From: Pterois miles
Taxonomy: Eukaryota > Chordata > Actinopteri > Perciformes > Scorpaenidae
Assembly: GCA_947000775.1 (NCBI GenBank)
Contig: CAMQGK010000001.1
Location: 547,001-611,000, forward strand
Reading direction: 5' to 3'
DNA length: 64,000 nucleotides
Shown here: positions 44,981 through 57,300 of the stretch, one piece after another
Numbering within the stretch: the stretch's first letter is position 1
Layout of the letters: each line of letters opens with the position of its first letter
The notes under the pieces: generated by a model
Database searches by the model: none
Told to the model about the DNA's origin: nothing
The model's input: the letters and a program-made list of their open reading frames with translations, nothing else
Program-made: the position numbers and the translations under genes

Positions 44981-47770
44981 TACTCAGTAGTTTACAGAGT
45001 AAATGTACTTAGTTATATTCCATCACCACAAAAAACACAAACAACAAAATGTCAAGAGACTGTGCAGCCTCCATGTGCCCTCAGTGACTTTGTGCGTATC
45101 ATTTTTATTATCAGCCATTTTCTTATTCCTCTAAATGCTGTAAAAGCAAAGTTTTGTCATATATCAAGTGTATGAAGTGACATGAAACTGAAAGCGTATT
45201 TTACAGTGAGGGTCTCTCCACAATATAAGGGCAAAGCGCCGTCACCGCCTTCAGCTTGGAGGCTGTTAACCTAATTCCTAATGGTTATTACAATGAAGCC
45301 TGCCGACCACATCAAGCTGCTGTGGTGCTGTAATGAGCTGAGCAGAGAGAGATCTGCCATGCTCTTTCACAGCCTTCAATTTTGCCACTATAAGCACAAG
45401 GACACAGAGTCCTTCGAAAATGAGTGCAGTGGCGTGTTTAGAAAATAAAAAAGTTGCTGTAAGGTTATAAACAACGTCTAAATTACACTGTTAATTCAAG
45501 TCTTCCTCAAGCCAAAGTATACTCGGGTTCCAGAGCTCAGCATCAATGCGTCTGCCTCTTCTTAGGCTCACATGCAGATGCATGTTGTTACATTTTCATG
45601 CATGAAGAGATGAATCATTGTCTCTTGTCGGACTAAAAACGGAGAAGCTCTTCTGCAGCGGTTTAGCCATATTTGAAAAACATAAATAAACTGAAATTAT
45701 CTAAACCTATAAACATATGAAGTCCTAACTCCACCCTCTCTTGCTCTGTCATTTCATCTAAATTTGACTACAACTGGCATAGCTGGGCAGAGGCATAAAG
45801 AGACTTTTAAATAATATAGTTTAACTAAAAGATATCAAAAGGATGAACATGATTTTTCTCAGCTGGTGAAGCAAGAACAAATGTGCTGTCAAAATGGAAA
45901 AGTATGATTTGCATTTATGATATTGGCGTGGAAGTGAAGCTGCTTTTACCTGAGTCGCACGACTTTGGTGTACATGTAATTTGACATTCCTCTATCATCA
46001 CAGAGCCTCAGGTAGTCAGTCGGCCCCTCTGCTCTGAGCCTTCACTCCTGTCTCGGTTATGAACAGAATTTCAAACATTTGGAAATGAAGATCACAAATT
46101 GCATTATGTTTTATTTGACAGGAAGAGCAAACTTAAACAATACTTGCCAGATAAGATTAAGTGCCATAAGCTAGCGAAGGTAGCACTTTAGAAAATTGCA
46201 GATAATTTGGTCTAATTTACAGGAAAAAAAGGGTTCAAATAAGCTCCATGTGTTAGAATATTTGATTATACCCCCGGTGAAAGACGCCTGTCACAGTCAC
46301 ATGTATAGACGCCTCAAATAGAAACTCGGTGAAGGCCTCAATCAGGCAATGCATCATCATCATTTCTGCAAATGTACACATGTTGTCAGCAATATGTACA
46401 TTATAAGAAGACAGGAAGAGCGTGTGCCATAAATGGTCCTATGTTCAGGGACGGGATACAGAGTACCCTACACATCGTTTATGGCTACTTGTGTGTTTGA
46501 GAACATGTGATTATTTGGGTGTATGCATTTCCTATGTGGCCAGGCTTAAATTGAGAAATTACAGTTGGAGGATCTTAGAGTAAGCAAGGCCAGGTGGAGG
46601 GTGAGGTAGGGTAATACTGGAGGATGGCTCTGATTGAGGAAATACAACATCATGACAGAAACTAGCTGTAATTGTAGGAATCGGCCTGAAACCTCTGATG
46701 ATGTATATGCACTGAGGGGACCAAAAATAACAATTGACCACAGTGGCATGGCCCCTTCCCTGCAGCAGGACTGCCACCACCACTACTTTACTCCAAGGAG
46801 AGGTGCTGTACAACAGTAAAACCTGCCCTCTGGTGTCCAAACAGCCATACTGCAAATGAGGGCTGTTGCACAGTGGGTTGCATTCACAAGATTGCACAGG
46901 AACAAGCCTAAATGTCTTTTCCAGTGGCTCCTTAATATAGTTTTATTAGCTGTTTTGAATGTGACACACACTAAAATACACAACTTAAGAAAAACTGTTC
47001 ATCCCGAAATAGAGGCTGAAATGAAGGCCGCTTTGTCTTCTATAAGCCACAATGACAAGCTGACCAAATAATACCCAGGAAATGTACAAAGCTAAATATA
47101 TGAAAAACTAAATTTGTGAATCCTTTAAATGATACATCAGGAATAAAATTAATTAGTCGCTTTCAATCTAAGGCAACTAAAATGTCCAGTACCCCTCATG
47201 GCACTCTGGACAACCTTTTCCCACCATTTCCCTTGTTTACCGTATCATGTCAGGCGTGGAGGCGCCCAGACTGTCCAGCCGGCTGGACAAGATGCAAATG
47301 TGATGTGGCTGGTACTGTACATCTTCAATGCACGCTTTGTGAAGCAACACAGGTGCCACTGCAAATCTATGCATTTTTTTATAGATATGTTTTGACTACT
47401 TTCAGGTGTTGTCATTTTTAAACAGGAGATCTTATAGAAAATATAAACATGTCCTGAACTTAAAGAAATAAAATGGCACTAGAAAAAAATGACAATGTAA
47501 AGGTGTTATTACATTTATTCCTCCTTCAAAACTTGGTTTTATTCTTTGTTTATGTATTTGTTTATTCTTGCTTTGTACATGATTATTTTCTAGTTCAGAA
47601 GAAGACTGAAATAAGTGATAATCATGTGTCTGGATATTCAAGACATGGAGGCACCCTGATGTGACATGCCCGCTCTGGGCAGATCTGTCTGCTAATTACA
47701 GCCTAGCTCTGAGGAGGGAGGTACTTCCACAGTGGGGGCTTTTTTTTTTTTTTTTAATGATGCGAGGGGT
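44981..47770. other. Region upstream of col10a1
   Basis: No coding exons are recognised. A T-run at 47741-47755 immediately precedes the col10a1 core promoter. Distal col10a1 enhancers could be here, but I see no convincing motif cluster. Confidence 0.45.
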
Positions 47771-47778
47771 AGATATGG

Positions 47779-47786
47779 TATAAATA
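47779..47786 (+). promoter_or_regulatory. col10a1: col10a1 TATA box
   Basis: TATAAATA on the plus strand, about 118 bases before a clean splice donor (ACAG|GTATGT at 47904/47905). That predicts transcription starting near 47808-47815 and a non-coding first exon of roughly 95 bases, the same gene architecture as mammalian COL10A1 (short non-coding exon 1, then two coding exons). Confidence 0.75.
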
Positions 47787-47809
47787 CCGACATCATTGTA
47801 CTGGAAGGC

Positions 47810-47904
47810 AGCATATCCTCAGTTGTGCTCCTACCCTAAGGATATACAGCAGTGCCAGGAGCTCACTGGTGCTGAAGAGATTGTTTTACCCCCTTTGGAC
47901 ACAG
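47810..47904 (+). other. col10a1: col10a1 non-coding exon 1
   Basis: Inferred from the TATA box and the donor at 47905. The first intron runs to the acceptor CTTGTAG ending at 48278, fifteen bases before the start codon. The 5' boundary is approximate. Confidence 0.6.
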
Positions 47905-48293
47905 GTATGTGTTTTTTCTCTTCCTCTTTAAACAGCTATTTCTCTGAGAGAGTGTAGTCAATATCTAGGCTTCGCCTAGGCCTTGAGTCTGTTCCTATGG
48001 CAGGCTGAGGAAAGGAGGCAAATTTTGGCTGGCTTGGAGCATCCTGACAGATATTCACAGTCCTGAAGGATGCTCTGGCTGAATGAAAAAAAAAAAAAAA
48101 ATTAAACTCTAACTTATCCTATGTTATTTGTTGTCCACTGAGTTTCTGTAGAGATGTTCAACCTGTACACTTAACTGAGAAAGATTTTGAGCTCTGTAAA
48201 ATAACTCAAAAATAGCTTGCTGACACTTTATACATTGAAAGTGGTTGTGCTGACTATCTCCTTTTCTTCCCCTTGTAGATTTGACTTTGCAAG

Positions 48294-51200
48294 ATGGACA
48301 TACGAGTAGCAAGCATCCTCCTCCTTTTGGTGGCCTTGACAGCAGCCCATGGGGACCGGTATGTGGTGAAGAAGTTGATGAAGGCCGCTCCTCAGTACCA
48401 GCCCTACTCTGTGAAGAGCCACGGTAAGAAAACACAGCCTCTCTATACATCTGATTTTGACAGTAGTACATGCCAGCATTTCCACTTTCTTTTGTCTAGT
48501 TTGTCCTTACAAAAGTTACCTCCAAAGTCAGATTTTCCTCTCTAAAGACGACCTTTCCTCAAGCAACATTTCGTGACAGTTTTGTCTTACCTTTGATTCG
48601 TTGGCTAGTGAATTAGCATCGTTGTTGTGGCAAATCTGAGCAGCATAAGCAGACAGATGCTGGCCACAGCCGGCTGCACTTTACTTTGAAAACTGAATAA
48701 GACCTTGCTCTGGAACTGCCTCGAGCTCTGATTGGCTGAAACGGTGTGCTTGCTTCTCCAATCACATCTAGACTAGGAACTGAATAACAGGGCTTATTTA
48801 CTCAATGCAGAACTTTGTAGTTTACACGCACCTAACTGAAGTGTTTTTTCACAGTTATAGTTTATCTGTTCTTTTATTCGGCCAATGCAATCACATAAGC
48901 AGTACATTTTAAATTAAATGATTTTGAAACTTTTGGGGCATTTTGTGATCAAGATGACCAACACAAACACAATTTAAATACTTTTTTGAGACTTCCTTTG
49001 TGAGCTATCTAGTATAAAATGTTCATTGCATGATTAGCATTTCAGAGGTATCACTCATGTTTTCTGGAGCATAATGTTTTAAGACTGCTGTTTTCAATAC
49101 ATTTACTGTTTTAGATTTGACATATGTGCTTCTCATTTTAGTTATTTTTGCTGTAAATGTTAGCTATTCATTTGCTCTCAGACACTCATGCAAGTCAATG
49201 CACATTTCAGTTCATTTCAAACATAATTTTACGTTGCTTTTGGTAAATATTCCCTGTGCAAAACAAGAAAACAATCCACATTTCTAGTATAGTCAGAGAT
49301 TATCTTCACTTAAAAAATGTTAATTATTGGATGGTCTTGAGTGTTGGCTAAAATGCAATATAAAATATGAAATGTTGCTTTTGTGTGAATCAGCATACTA
49401 TTTTTATTTTAGAAAGCAGCTGTTAGTGAATTATTTTAGTTTGACACTGACAATTACAGTCCAGTCACCCAGCAGTGTGGTTTGTTTGGGTGTGCCTGCT
49501 ACACACAGAAGTAGAAACATCTGTTTGGCTTCATCCAAACTCAGCTACAGTTAGCTAAGGAGTGGGCCTTTTATACTCAAGCACATGTGACCACATTAAG
49601 GCAGCAAATAAAAAAAAAACTTCTCATTTAGACTTAACATTTGACAAACAATTCTCTTAAAGCTCTTTGACCTACATAGTATGGAAAATGTCTATTAAAC
49701 AGATTTATGACATAATTTTAAAAATCCAAAAGACAAATTTCTACATTTATTTTGAGGGATTTGCAAGTTTAAGATTTCATGAAGAATTTTATAAAACTTT
49801 GCCAGTGAATCAGCTGGAGTCAAACCCTCAGAGCAACAAGATTGGTTCCTGGGAATAAAACTTGCCCCACCTCCAGGAATCAAATATCACTGAATTTGGA
49901 CTACATTATTTTATAATGCATCCATCATTTTTAATGTTTTGATGAAATACACAACAGCAATGAATGACAGCAACGGTCATTAGAGTATTTTTCTTAAAAT
50001 GTGTTATTCATTTCACATTTGATTGTTGGAATAACCATGTCAACAAGATACTATCAAAGTTCATTCATACCCACACTGACTGAGACCTGAGAGATGGCCA
50101 GTACATCCATGTTCTTGTCCTTTTTGTCACATGAGTGGGATATGATTAGAGGTACTAGAGACACCAGACACTTGGTTCAAGCTGTGACTCCAGGTAGTTA
50201 TTTTCATTTGAATACTTTTAGTTCTTGTTTTTGGTGGTACTGATGATGGACTCTGTTTCACTCTTGACAGTAGTGTCAGTGGCAGGTGAGCCTGGACCTC
50301 CAGGTGAGCCTGGCCCTGAGGGACCTGAAGGCCCTGCTGGCCCCCCTGGTGAGAGTGCTGAAGGTCTGCCTGGACCCCAAGGACCTCCTGGACCTTCTGG
50401 AGCTCCTGGTCGCTCCATTGCTGGCAAGCCTGGATCCCCAGGTGGACCTGGCAAACCTGGCAGCAATGGCGCACCTGGTGAGAAGGGAGACACCGGAGCC
50501 TCTGGCCCTCAGGGACCCAGGGGAGCCCCTGGATCCCCTGGAAGCCCTGGACCCGCTGGCCTCTCTGCTACTGGCAAGCCTGGACCTTCAGGTCTTCCTG
50601 GAGCAATGGGACCTAGAGGAGAGCCTGGTCTGAAAGGACATCCAGGTGTACCTGGACTGCCAGGTGCTAAGGGTGATAGAGGGGTGGGTATTCAAGGACC
50701 ACAGGGTGAGACAGGACCTGAGGGACCCGCAGGTGCACCTGGAAAACCAGGTGAGCCTGGAGTTGGAAAACCAGGAAAAGCAGGTATGCCCGGTGAGCCA
50801 GGAAAGTCAGGTACCCCAGGTATGGATGGTTCCCCAGGTCCCATGGGACCACAGGGACCTAAGGGACACACTGGTGCCCCAGGTGTAGGTATGCCAGGTA
50901 AACCAGGTGAGAATGGCGCCCCAGGTCTGCCTGGTGCAGCTGGCCCTAAAGGCCACCAGGGACCTGCTGGAGCCACTGGTGCCCCTGGAGTCCCCGGATA
51001 TGGAAAGCCAGGTGCAAATGGAGAGAAGGGAGAGAGGGGAGCTACAGGTGCCACAGGTGCCACAGGTCCAAAGGGTGATCAGGGTCCAACAGGATATACT
51101 GGTGCTACTGGTGCAACTGGTCCCACTGGTCCTGCTGGACCTCAGGGACCAATAGGTTTCCCAGGTGAGTCCGGCCCTGCTGGCCCTAAAGGTGACACAG

Positions 51201-52105
51201 GTGCAACTGGAGCTCAGGGACCTAAGGGAAACAAGGGAGATCAGGGAGCACAGGGTTTCGCAGGCAAGCAGGGCTATCCAGGTGCAGCTGGTCCTCCTGG
51301 ACCCAGGGGAGCCACTGGACCCACAGGTGACAAAGGAAATGTAGGTGCCCCAGGTACTCCAGGTGCCCCAGGCATTCCAGGCCCTGCTGGACCCAAAGGT
51401 CATCCCGGCCGTGCAGGTGAGCAAGGTGCCCCTGGTGCTGATGGTGCTGCAGGTGCCAGAGGACCTGCTGGGCCTCAAGGTCCCGCTGGTGCTCCCGGCC
51501 TTAAGGGACACCCAGGTCTCCCTGGTCCTGCCGGCCCTGCTGGTTTGGCTGCTAAGGGTGTCCCTGGACCTCCAGGTCCCCCTGGTCAGCCTGGTGACAA
51601 TGGTGCTGATGGAGAGGCTGGCCCAGCTGGCCCTCCTGGTCCCCCTGGTCCTCCCGGTGAGGTTGTGTTTGAGAAGGGCATGGGAATAAGCGAGGTCATG
51701 GTCAAGTCCCCCATGTCTGCTTTCACTGCATCTCTGATCACCCCCTACCCTGCTGATGGCACTCCCATTAAGTTTGACCAGATCGTGTACAATGCTGAGA
51801 ATCACTATGACCCCGAGACCGGCATCTTCACTTGCCAGATTCCTGGAGTTTACTATTTCTCCTACAGCATCCATGTTAATGGAGCTCATGCCCTGGTGGC
51901 TCTGTACAAGAACGGCCAGCCTGTTATGTTCACTTATGATGAGTACAGCAAGGGCTTCCTGGACCAGATGTCCGGCAGCGCTGTCCTCTTGCTGGATGAG
52001 CAGGACACAGTCTATGTCCAGATCCCCGACGAAGAGGCCAACGGTGTCTTTGCCGCCGAGAATGTCCACTGCTCTTTCTCTGGGTTCCTCATTGCTTCAA
52101 CGTGA
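48294..52105 (+). CDS. col10a1: Collagen alpha-1(X) chain
   Basis: Short-chain network-forming collagen of hypertrophic cartilage and, in fish, also osteoblasts. Two coding exons: 48294-48423 and 50271-52105, joined at phase 1, giving 654 residues (human 680). A signal peptide MDIRVASILLLLVALTAAHG is followed by a short NC2 region. The Gly-X-Y domain spans about residues 49-507, and the C-terminal NC1/C1q domain about 508-654 keeps SAFTASL, FDQIVYNAENHYDPETGIF, CQIPGVYYFSY, LYKNGQPVMFTYDEY and SFSGFL. I count eight breaks in the Gly-X-Y repeat, the number described for mammalian type X collagen. Large exon 3 holding nearly all the protein is typical of the gene. Frames on the other strand over this GC-biased repeat are shadows. 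Confidence 0.96.
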
Positions 52106-52744
52106 TACGTTGATACAGTAGTTCCCAAAAGCCAACCAACTAAATTTGCAATCTATTTCTCAAACTAAAGTAAACTCCCTGTTCATCTTTTCCTCAAACA
52201 AACAGACAGGCAGTTCACCCTTCTTTGAGGAATAGGAGCATCTCGACTTGAAAACTACAAGAAATAGGTGCTTAGAAGAAGGAAAACTAATTTATGAAAA
52301 CAGGTGATCAGGGATGGGGGAAGCAATCCACAAAGTTACCAGTGAGCTTTTGTAATGGAGACAGCATGTGAAATTGAGGTGTTATAACTGTGTTGTGTCC
52401 TGACTTTTTCTTTTTCCACTCTGTTCCTTTAATAATGACTTCAACTGGTGATTCTTAATTTAGTGTTTGTCTGTTTTTTTGTTTGTTTTTTTTTTTTTTT
52501 GTACCTGCTCGTTTTTGTTTGGGTGACCAATAATCTTATTAAAAGTACACAAATACTTTCTGTGCAACATGTTGTAACTGTTATCCTTGTATGTGACTTG
52601 AATATTGTGAAATGGTAATGGTCAAATTGACCGTTCTAATGAAATAAGTCACCAGAATACTGTCATACAAACACAAACTACCAGCAACATTGTTATATCC
52701 CTGAACATGCATTATGTCATGTAAAGCATAATGACCAAAATAAA
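52106..52744 (+). terminator. col10a1: col10a1 3' UTR and polyadenylation signals
   Basis: ATTAAA at 52538-52543 and AATAAA at 52739-52744 are the two best signals, giving 3' UTRs of about 450 or 650 bases. A T-run lies at 52486-52500. Downstream sequence is AT-rich and non-coding. Confidence 0.6.
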
Positions 52745-53058
52745 AGATGTCTTAACGAATGTTTTGTCTCAGAAGCACTTTTTAAAATAATGAAACTCAA
52801 AACATTATGACCATTTTACTAACTATCATATAAACAAATTACTTGGTGGTGCATAGGAAATAAAAAGTCTTTATCAGATCTTGATTAATAAATTACACAC
52901 TGAATATCTTGTCAGAAAGGTCAGTCCACTTTTGACTTTGTATTTCATAAATATCGCACATGAAACCTGATTAATCTTCTGTAAAGAAAATTTTCCTCCT
53001 CATGCAGTGGGGCCAGAGGTCAACTACAAAATAATGCTCCTTTGGGCTGGTTGTGACT

Positions 53059-53200
53059 AGAAGGTAACCCCCAAGTTGTGAAAATGTGCGAAAACTCTCG
53101 AGACTCGCTGCCCTACGACCTATCCTAACCGTAACCACTGGAGGTAAATGCCAAACCTTAATATCTCATGAGAGTTTTCCAACTTAGGAGTTACCCTCTT
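53059..53200. mobile_element. 142-bp palindromic MITE
   Basis: The left arm (AGAAGGTAACCCCCAAGTTG, then GAAAACTCTCGAGA) pairs with the right arm (TCTCATGAGAGTTTTCC, then AACTTAGGAGTTACCCTCTT) as an inverted repeat of about 40 bases with a few mismatches. The short centre is non-coding. The RNA or single strand could fold into one long hairpin. Confidence 0.65.
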
Positions 53201-53483
53201 GGTTTGACCCTTTGGCCCCGTAGGACCTCAGTATCTGATCACGAACATTTTAGTAGGAGTAGATGCCTTCCAGTATGGGAGTCTGATGAGTCCAAGTAAA
53301 GTACATATTGTTTACTTTTCAACCTATCGCTCATGTTTGCAATATGGTACAAACTAAGATTGAAACCTCTCTACTAGCAGCTGTGCAGTTCTGAATTAAA
53401 ATGGAAATGGGGGTGTGGCGAGGCAAAATATTAATGATGCATGGTTCTGCACTGGCCTGTTTGTTTGGGAACCATTGCGCTAA

Positions 53484-54197
53484 GGTTGGGTTCACACCTA
53501 AAGGTCCGGTTCCTGAACCAAACCAATGCGAGGATGATACGTCGTTTCAGATTTACAACTGGTCTGGTTTGTGGTTCACAAAAGGCAAAACTCAAACGGT
53601 CCAGAAGTTGTAAACAAAACTCGTGTGGTGGAAATGTCAGTTGATTATTGGTCTGACAGATGGCGGGTAAAATGACAACAAACCGCTCCTAATTTGTAGC
53701 TGGATATTGTAAATCATGGAGAACCGTCAGGTTCTGCTCATGCTGGTCTTGATCTGGAGCACATCTGCAGCGGTTGTTGAATAATATATTAATGCAGACA
53801 TACCTCTGTGTTCTTATACACCTTCTGGAGTAACTGAGTAACTGTGCCGTGAGTCCATGTTCATCCCCTGCCATTTGACATTTTGCTAGCAAACATGCTA
53901 ATGGCCACCATTTACCAAAAGAGGAAAAGGAGGCGTTTTAACCAATGAAATGACATAAAGTGGTACGCTTCCTGTGATTGGTTTGAATGGCATTCACACC
54001 AGAAATGTACCACTTCAGAGTTCACTTGACAGCAGACAGAGACCACCCCCTCGAGGTGGACCAGGGAATGGTTGTTTGGTCCGCACCAGGGTTTGATTCC
54101 TGTGTTCACACCGAGCCCAAACGAACCTCACCAAGGGAGTAAATACTCCAGGGTTCAGTTCAACCGGACTAAACAAGGCTGGTGTGAACACACCAGG
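53484..54197. mobile_element. Probable hAT- or Harbinger-type MITE
   Basis: The left end GGTTGGGTTCACACCTAAAG is roughly the inverse of the right end GGCTGGTGTGAACACACC. Sub-terminal sequences also pair in inverse sense (left GGTCCGGTTC...GAACCAAACC; right GGGTTCAGTTCAACCGGAC). The inside has no transposase. The superfamily is a guess from the TTCACACC ends. Confidence 0.55.
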
Positions 54198-56200
54198 CAG
54201 TACTTGGTTTCTTCACCATATTACATCACTGCCAAAAAGTAAATAAGATGGTCAAGAACAGTTATTAATGGAGCATATTAACTACGCATAACCACACGGA
54301 TATGATAAAAGATACACTAACGTGACATTTATTGTCACACGTCCCTGTGAAATGAAGAATTCAAGTAAAAGTAGCAATACCCCCAACAACATCTACTCAG
54401 TGTCAGAAGTAAAAGTATTTCTAATGCAGGCCCTTCCCCTGTTGTTATTACTGATATAAGCAGAAATATTATGTTGTATACTGCTTGGTGCTTTAATGTG
54501 AAAACAAGTTCATGTAAAAGGGTTTGCACTCTTGAATTCAGACTTTTGAGTGGTGCCAGGTTAGCATGTAGGCAAGGTAATCAGTCCCTTATCATATAGA
54601 CAAAAAATGAAACAAGCAAGACATCATATTTCATAAGCTAATATGTTGTGTACATAGACTCTAAGTAAGCAGTTACTTTCTATCAAATAAAATGTAGTAA
54701 AAAATATATGTACCTCAAATGTAGTACTGAAGAAGTATAAAGTAACATAAAATGGAAATACTGACTTCCGTGCAGTATTTGAGCAAATGTACTTAATTAC
54801 TTCACACCACTGGTCCGTGTATAGAAGCAAAGGTGGATGAGAATCGTAATATATGAATTTGTCCCCACATGTTGGCCCCTGGTTGGGAGCCAGAGTTTAC
54901 AAAAGCTACTCTACCGTGCAAGTCTGAATATGGGTGTGCTGAAAATAGCTGGCATGTGGGATGAGGGATAGGGATGGTCGTTTGGTAGGGCAGTGGACGT
55001 TTGATCTTTCCTGGGAGAGGGAGCGAAACGGCGGTGAGGTGAGGGGCCCTCGAGGGACAGAAGAGAGAGGGAGCCGGTTGAAGGAAACCGCTGGGGATTG
55101 CCATCTGAGGGGACAGCCATTCAGAGACGGTCTGTGGTCGGTGCACGAGGTGGGACAGACAGGAACACAGACGGAGGGCTGCCTCTGGTCGACTCCACAA
55201 GCCACACTCCAAAATTATCTGTTGCACTCAAAGGAGTATTTTCACTTTGATATATTTTGGTGTTTTTTAGCAGGCTCACCTGTCTGTATTTAGCTGCTGT
55301 ATCAATTTGTCTAGAAAAGAGCTAACAAAGGAAGAATTGGAAGAACTTGGAGTAGGATGGAGAGTGGTGTGTGTGGCATTATGGGATACGCTTGGGCACA
55401 CTACGGGCCAAAATGAGGAGAAAATCCCTCAACAACCTGACCAAGATGGACATGCAGACCATGAAGCAAAAATAGAAATATTATGTGTAAAACACACCCT
55501 TCTTGCGGTGACCGAAGCTGCAGTACTCCGGGTTAAACTGGGTGCAAAGGAAATAGAGGGTTTTGAAAATGAGCATGGGTGCAGATGTGGGTGTCTAAAA
55601 ACACCCTGGAGGAGTTTGCAGCAAGCTCTGCTACTCTTAAAAATATTCTGGTGTTTTTATGGGGTTTGAAGGAATCCCAACACGTCAATGGTTAGCGCAG
55701 GCACCAGTTAGGTGTGTGCTGCAGTCGCTTAAGCTCTAGGCGCTGTAAAAATGTTTGTTTCACACACTATCATTTATGGTGCAAAACCAGCAACAAACAC
55801 AACTTAACCCCGAATCTTATCACATAATTACGCTGTGGCCGTTCTCCGAGTAAGTCCGTCGTTTCCTAAAAATACTGCAGGGCAGCGAGCACGTCTCAAT
55901 TTGTCTCTTTGCAAATTAGGGCTGGTTTAAAGAAAGAAAGATGCTGAAGCTAGTCTGTCACTGCTTTTGCTCCAATTTGATCATTGAATATGATTTTTTT
56001 TTTTTTTGTGAAAATGTATTCACGAGAAAAAGCTTGCATTTTTCCCTTCCAGAGGCTGTGCATTATTTTATCTTCTTGCTAATGTCATTAATGTAATTGC
56101 TCCAACTGATTCCTAATATTTTTAAAGGCTTCTCTGTACAGTGATTGAAACTTCACTTTTCCTTTAATGCACCACACGAGGGTGCTGTAAGGCAAAGAAC
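54198..56200. other. Intergenic region between col10a1 and marcks
   Basis: Includes two open frames of 141 and 120 residues (54802-55227 minus, 55307-55669 plus), neither with a domain, signal or homolog I recognise. The plus-strand frame is acidic and lysine-rich at its start but becomes low in coding character. I see no splice structure supporting either, so I leave them as unexplained non-coding sequence. Confidence 0.4.
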
Positions 56201-56570
56201 TAATATCTTTATTTCTTCCTCCAGTAGCTGACCTCAGTCTCACAACACAATCTCACACCTACTCAGTTAACAGATTAAAAATTAGGACATTTTAAGCTAA
56301 ATATTATGAATAAATGAGCTCAGTGTCACTTCATTCCTTTATTCTTCATTAGTGCTCACAAGAACAGAAATTGAACACCTATAACCACTTTGTAGGTAAC
56401 GTCACATTCCATATTGAATAAGCCTCATTTATATACAAAAAAAAGTTGCTGTTCAAAGATTGCACCACAAAAAAAAAAAAAAAAGACTTTGTGTGCTTTC
56501 TAGTGTTGATTTTAAGTGGCGTTGTAGTCATCACAGCTTGATGCAAAATTTGCTTAAAACATCTCCCAAT

Positions 56571-57300
56571 TTTATTCAATCTTACAAATGGTGAAAAACA
56601 AGAAAAACTTCATTTACAATGGGTAATCTGTTAAAAACTTCAGTCATTTAGGTACATCTCAGTCATAAAACCAGTAATATCAAAGTCTATACAACGTGCA
56701 TTACTACAGAGTTTTGAAATGGTGGAATCTAGATGGGAAGTGATGAGCACCTACTGTTCTGACAGTTCACTAAATCTACTTCATTCAGGAATGGTTGTGT
56801 CCACAGGAGCGTTTGAGTTGAAGAGTTGTAAACAACTGTGCACTGCAAAGACAACATTTAAGACTTGGTTCCCTTTAAATATCACAATGTGTCAAATCTT
56901 GCAGACACAGCTTTTGCTGCTACATCCAATTGCCCAGCACCAAATACTTTGATAAAATATGTCAAATTCAGCAATGTGTCAACACAGTCATGGTTTCATG
57001 TAGAAAAAAAAAAAAAAATAAAACACATTCACGCTCACATTCGCACTTTCACACTCGCCCCAACGTCACACGTGCAAGCACCAATGAGCAGTGAGGAAGC
57101 AGCACACTCTCCAGTACACCTCCTGTCCATCACTGCCAAGGACCTTGCAGTCATTATGGATGAGATGGTTGCAGAATAGTAAACAAACACCAACAAAAAA
57201 ATAAACAAACAAAAAAAAAATCCCTGGTTTTAGACAAGTCCTCGCATTCCTTCAGACGGGCTCCGTCGCCCCCTTCATTCCGGTGTCTGGCTCAGCAGGA
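56571..57300 (-). terminator. marcks: marcks 3' UTR with candidate polyadenylation signals
   Basis: On the minus strand AATAAA occurs at 56576-56571, 56343-56338 and 56213-56208. They would give 3' UTRs of about 0.7 to 1.1 kb. MARCKS messages usually have long 3' UTRs, so the distal ones are plausible. A T-rich tract (on minus) lies at 57003-57018. Confidence 0.45.

Noticed and set aside
50807..52069. 420-residue antisense frame over col10a1
   Set aside because: A shadow of the repetitive Gly-X-Y coding sequence. Low-complexity Ser/Thr/Arg composition with no domain.
54802..55227. 141-residue minus-strand frame
   Set aside because: Proline- and serine-rich, with no recognised domain, no promoter and no splice sites. 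Overlapping frames of similar length suggest base composition rather than coding.
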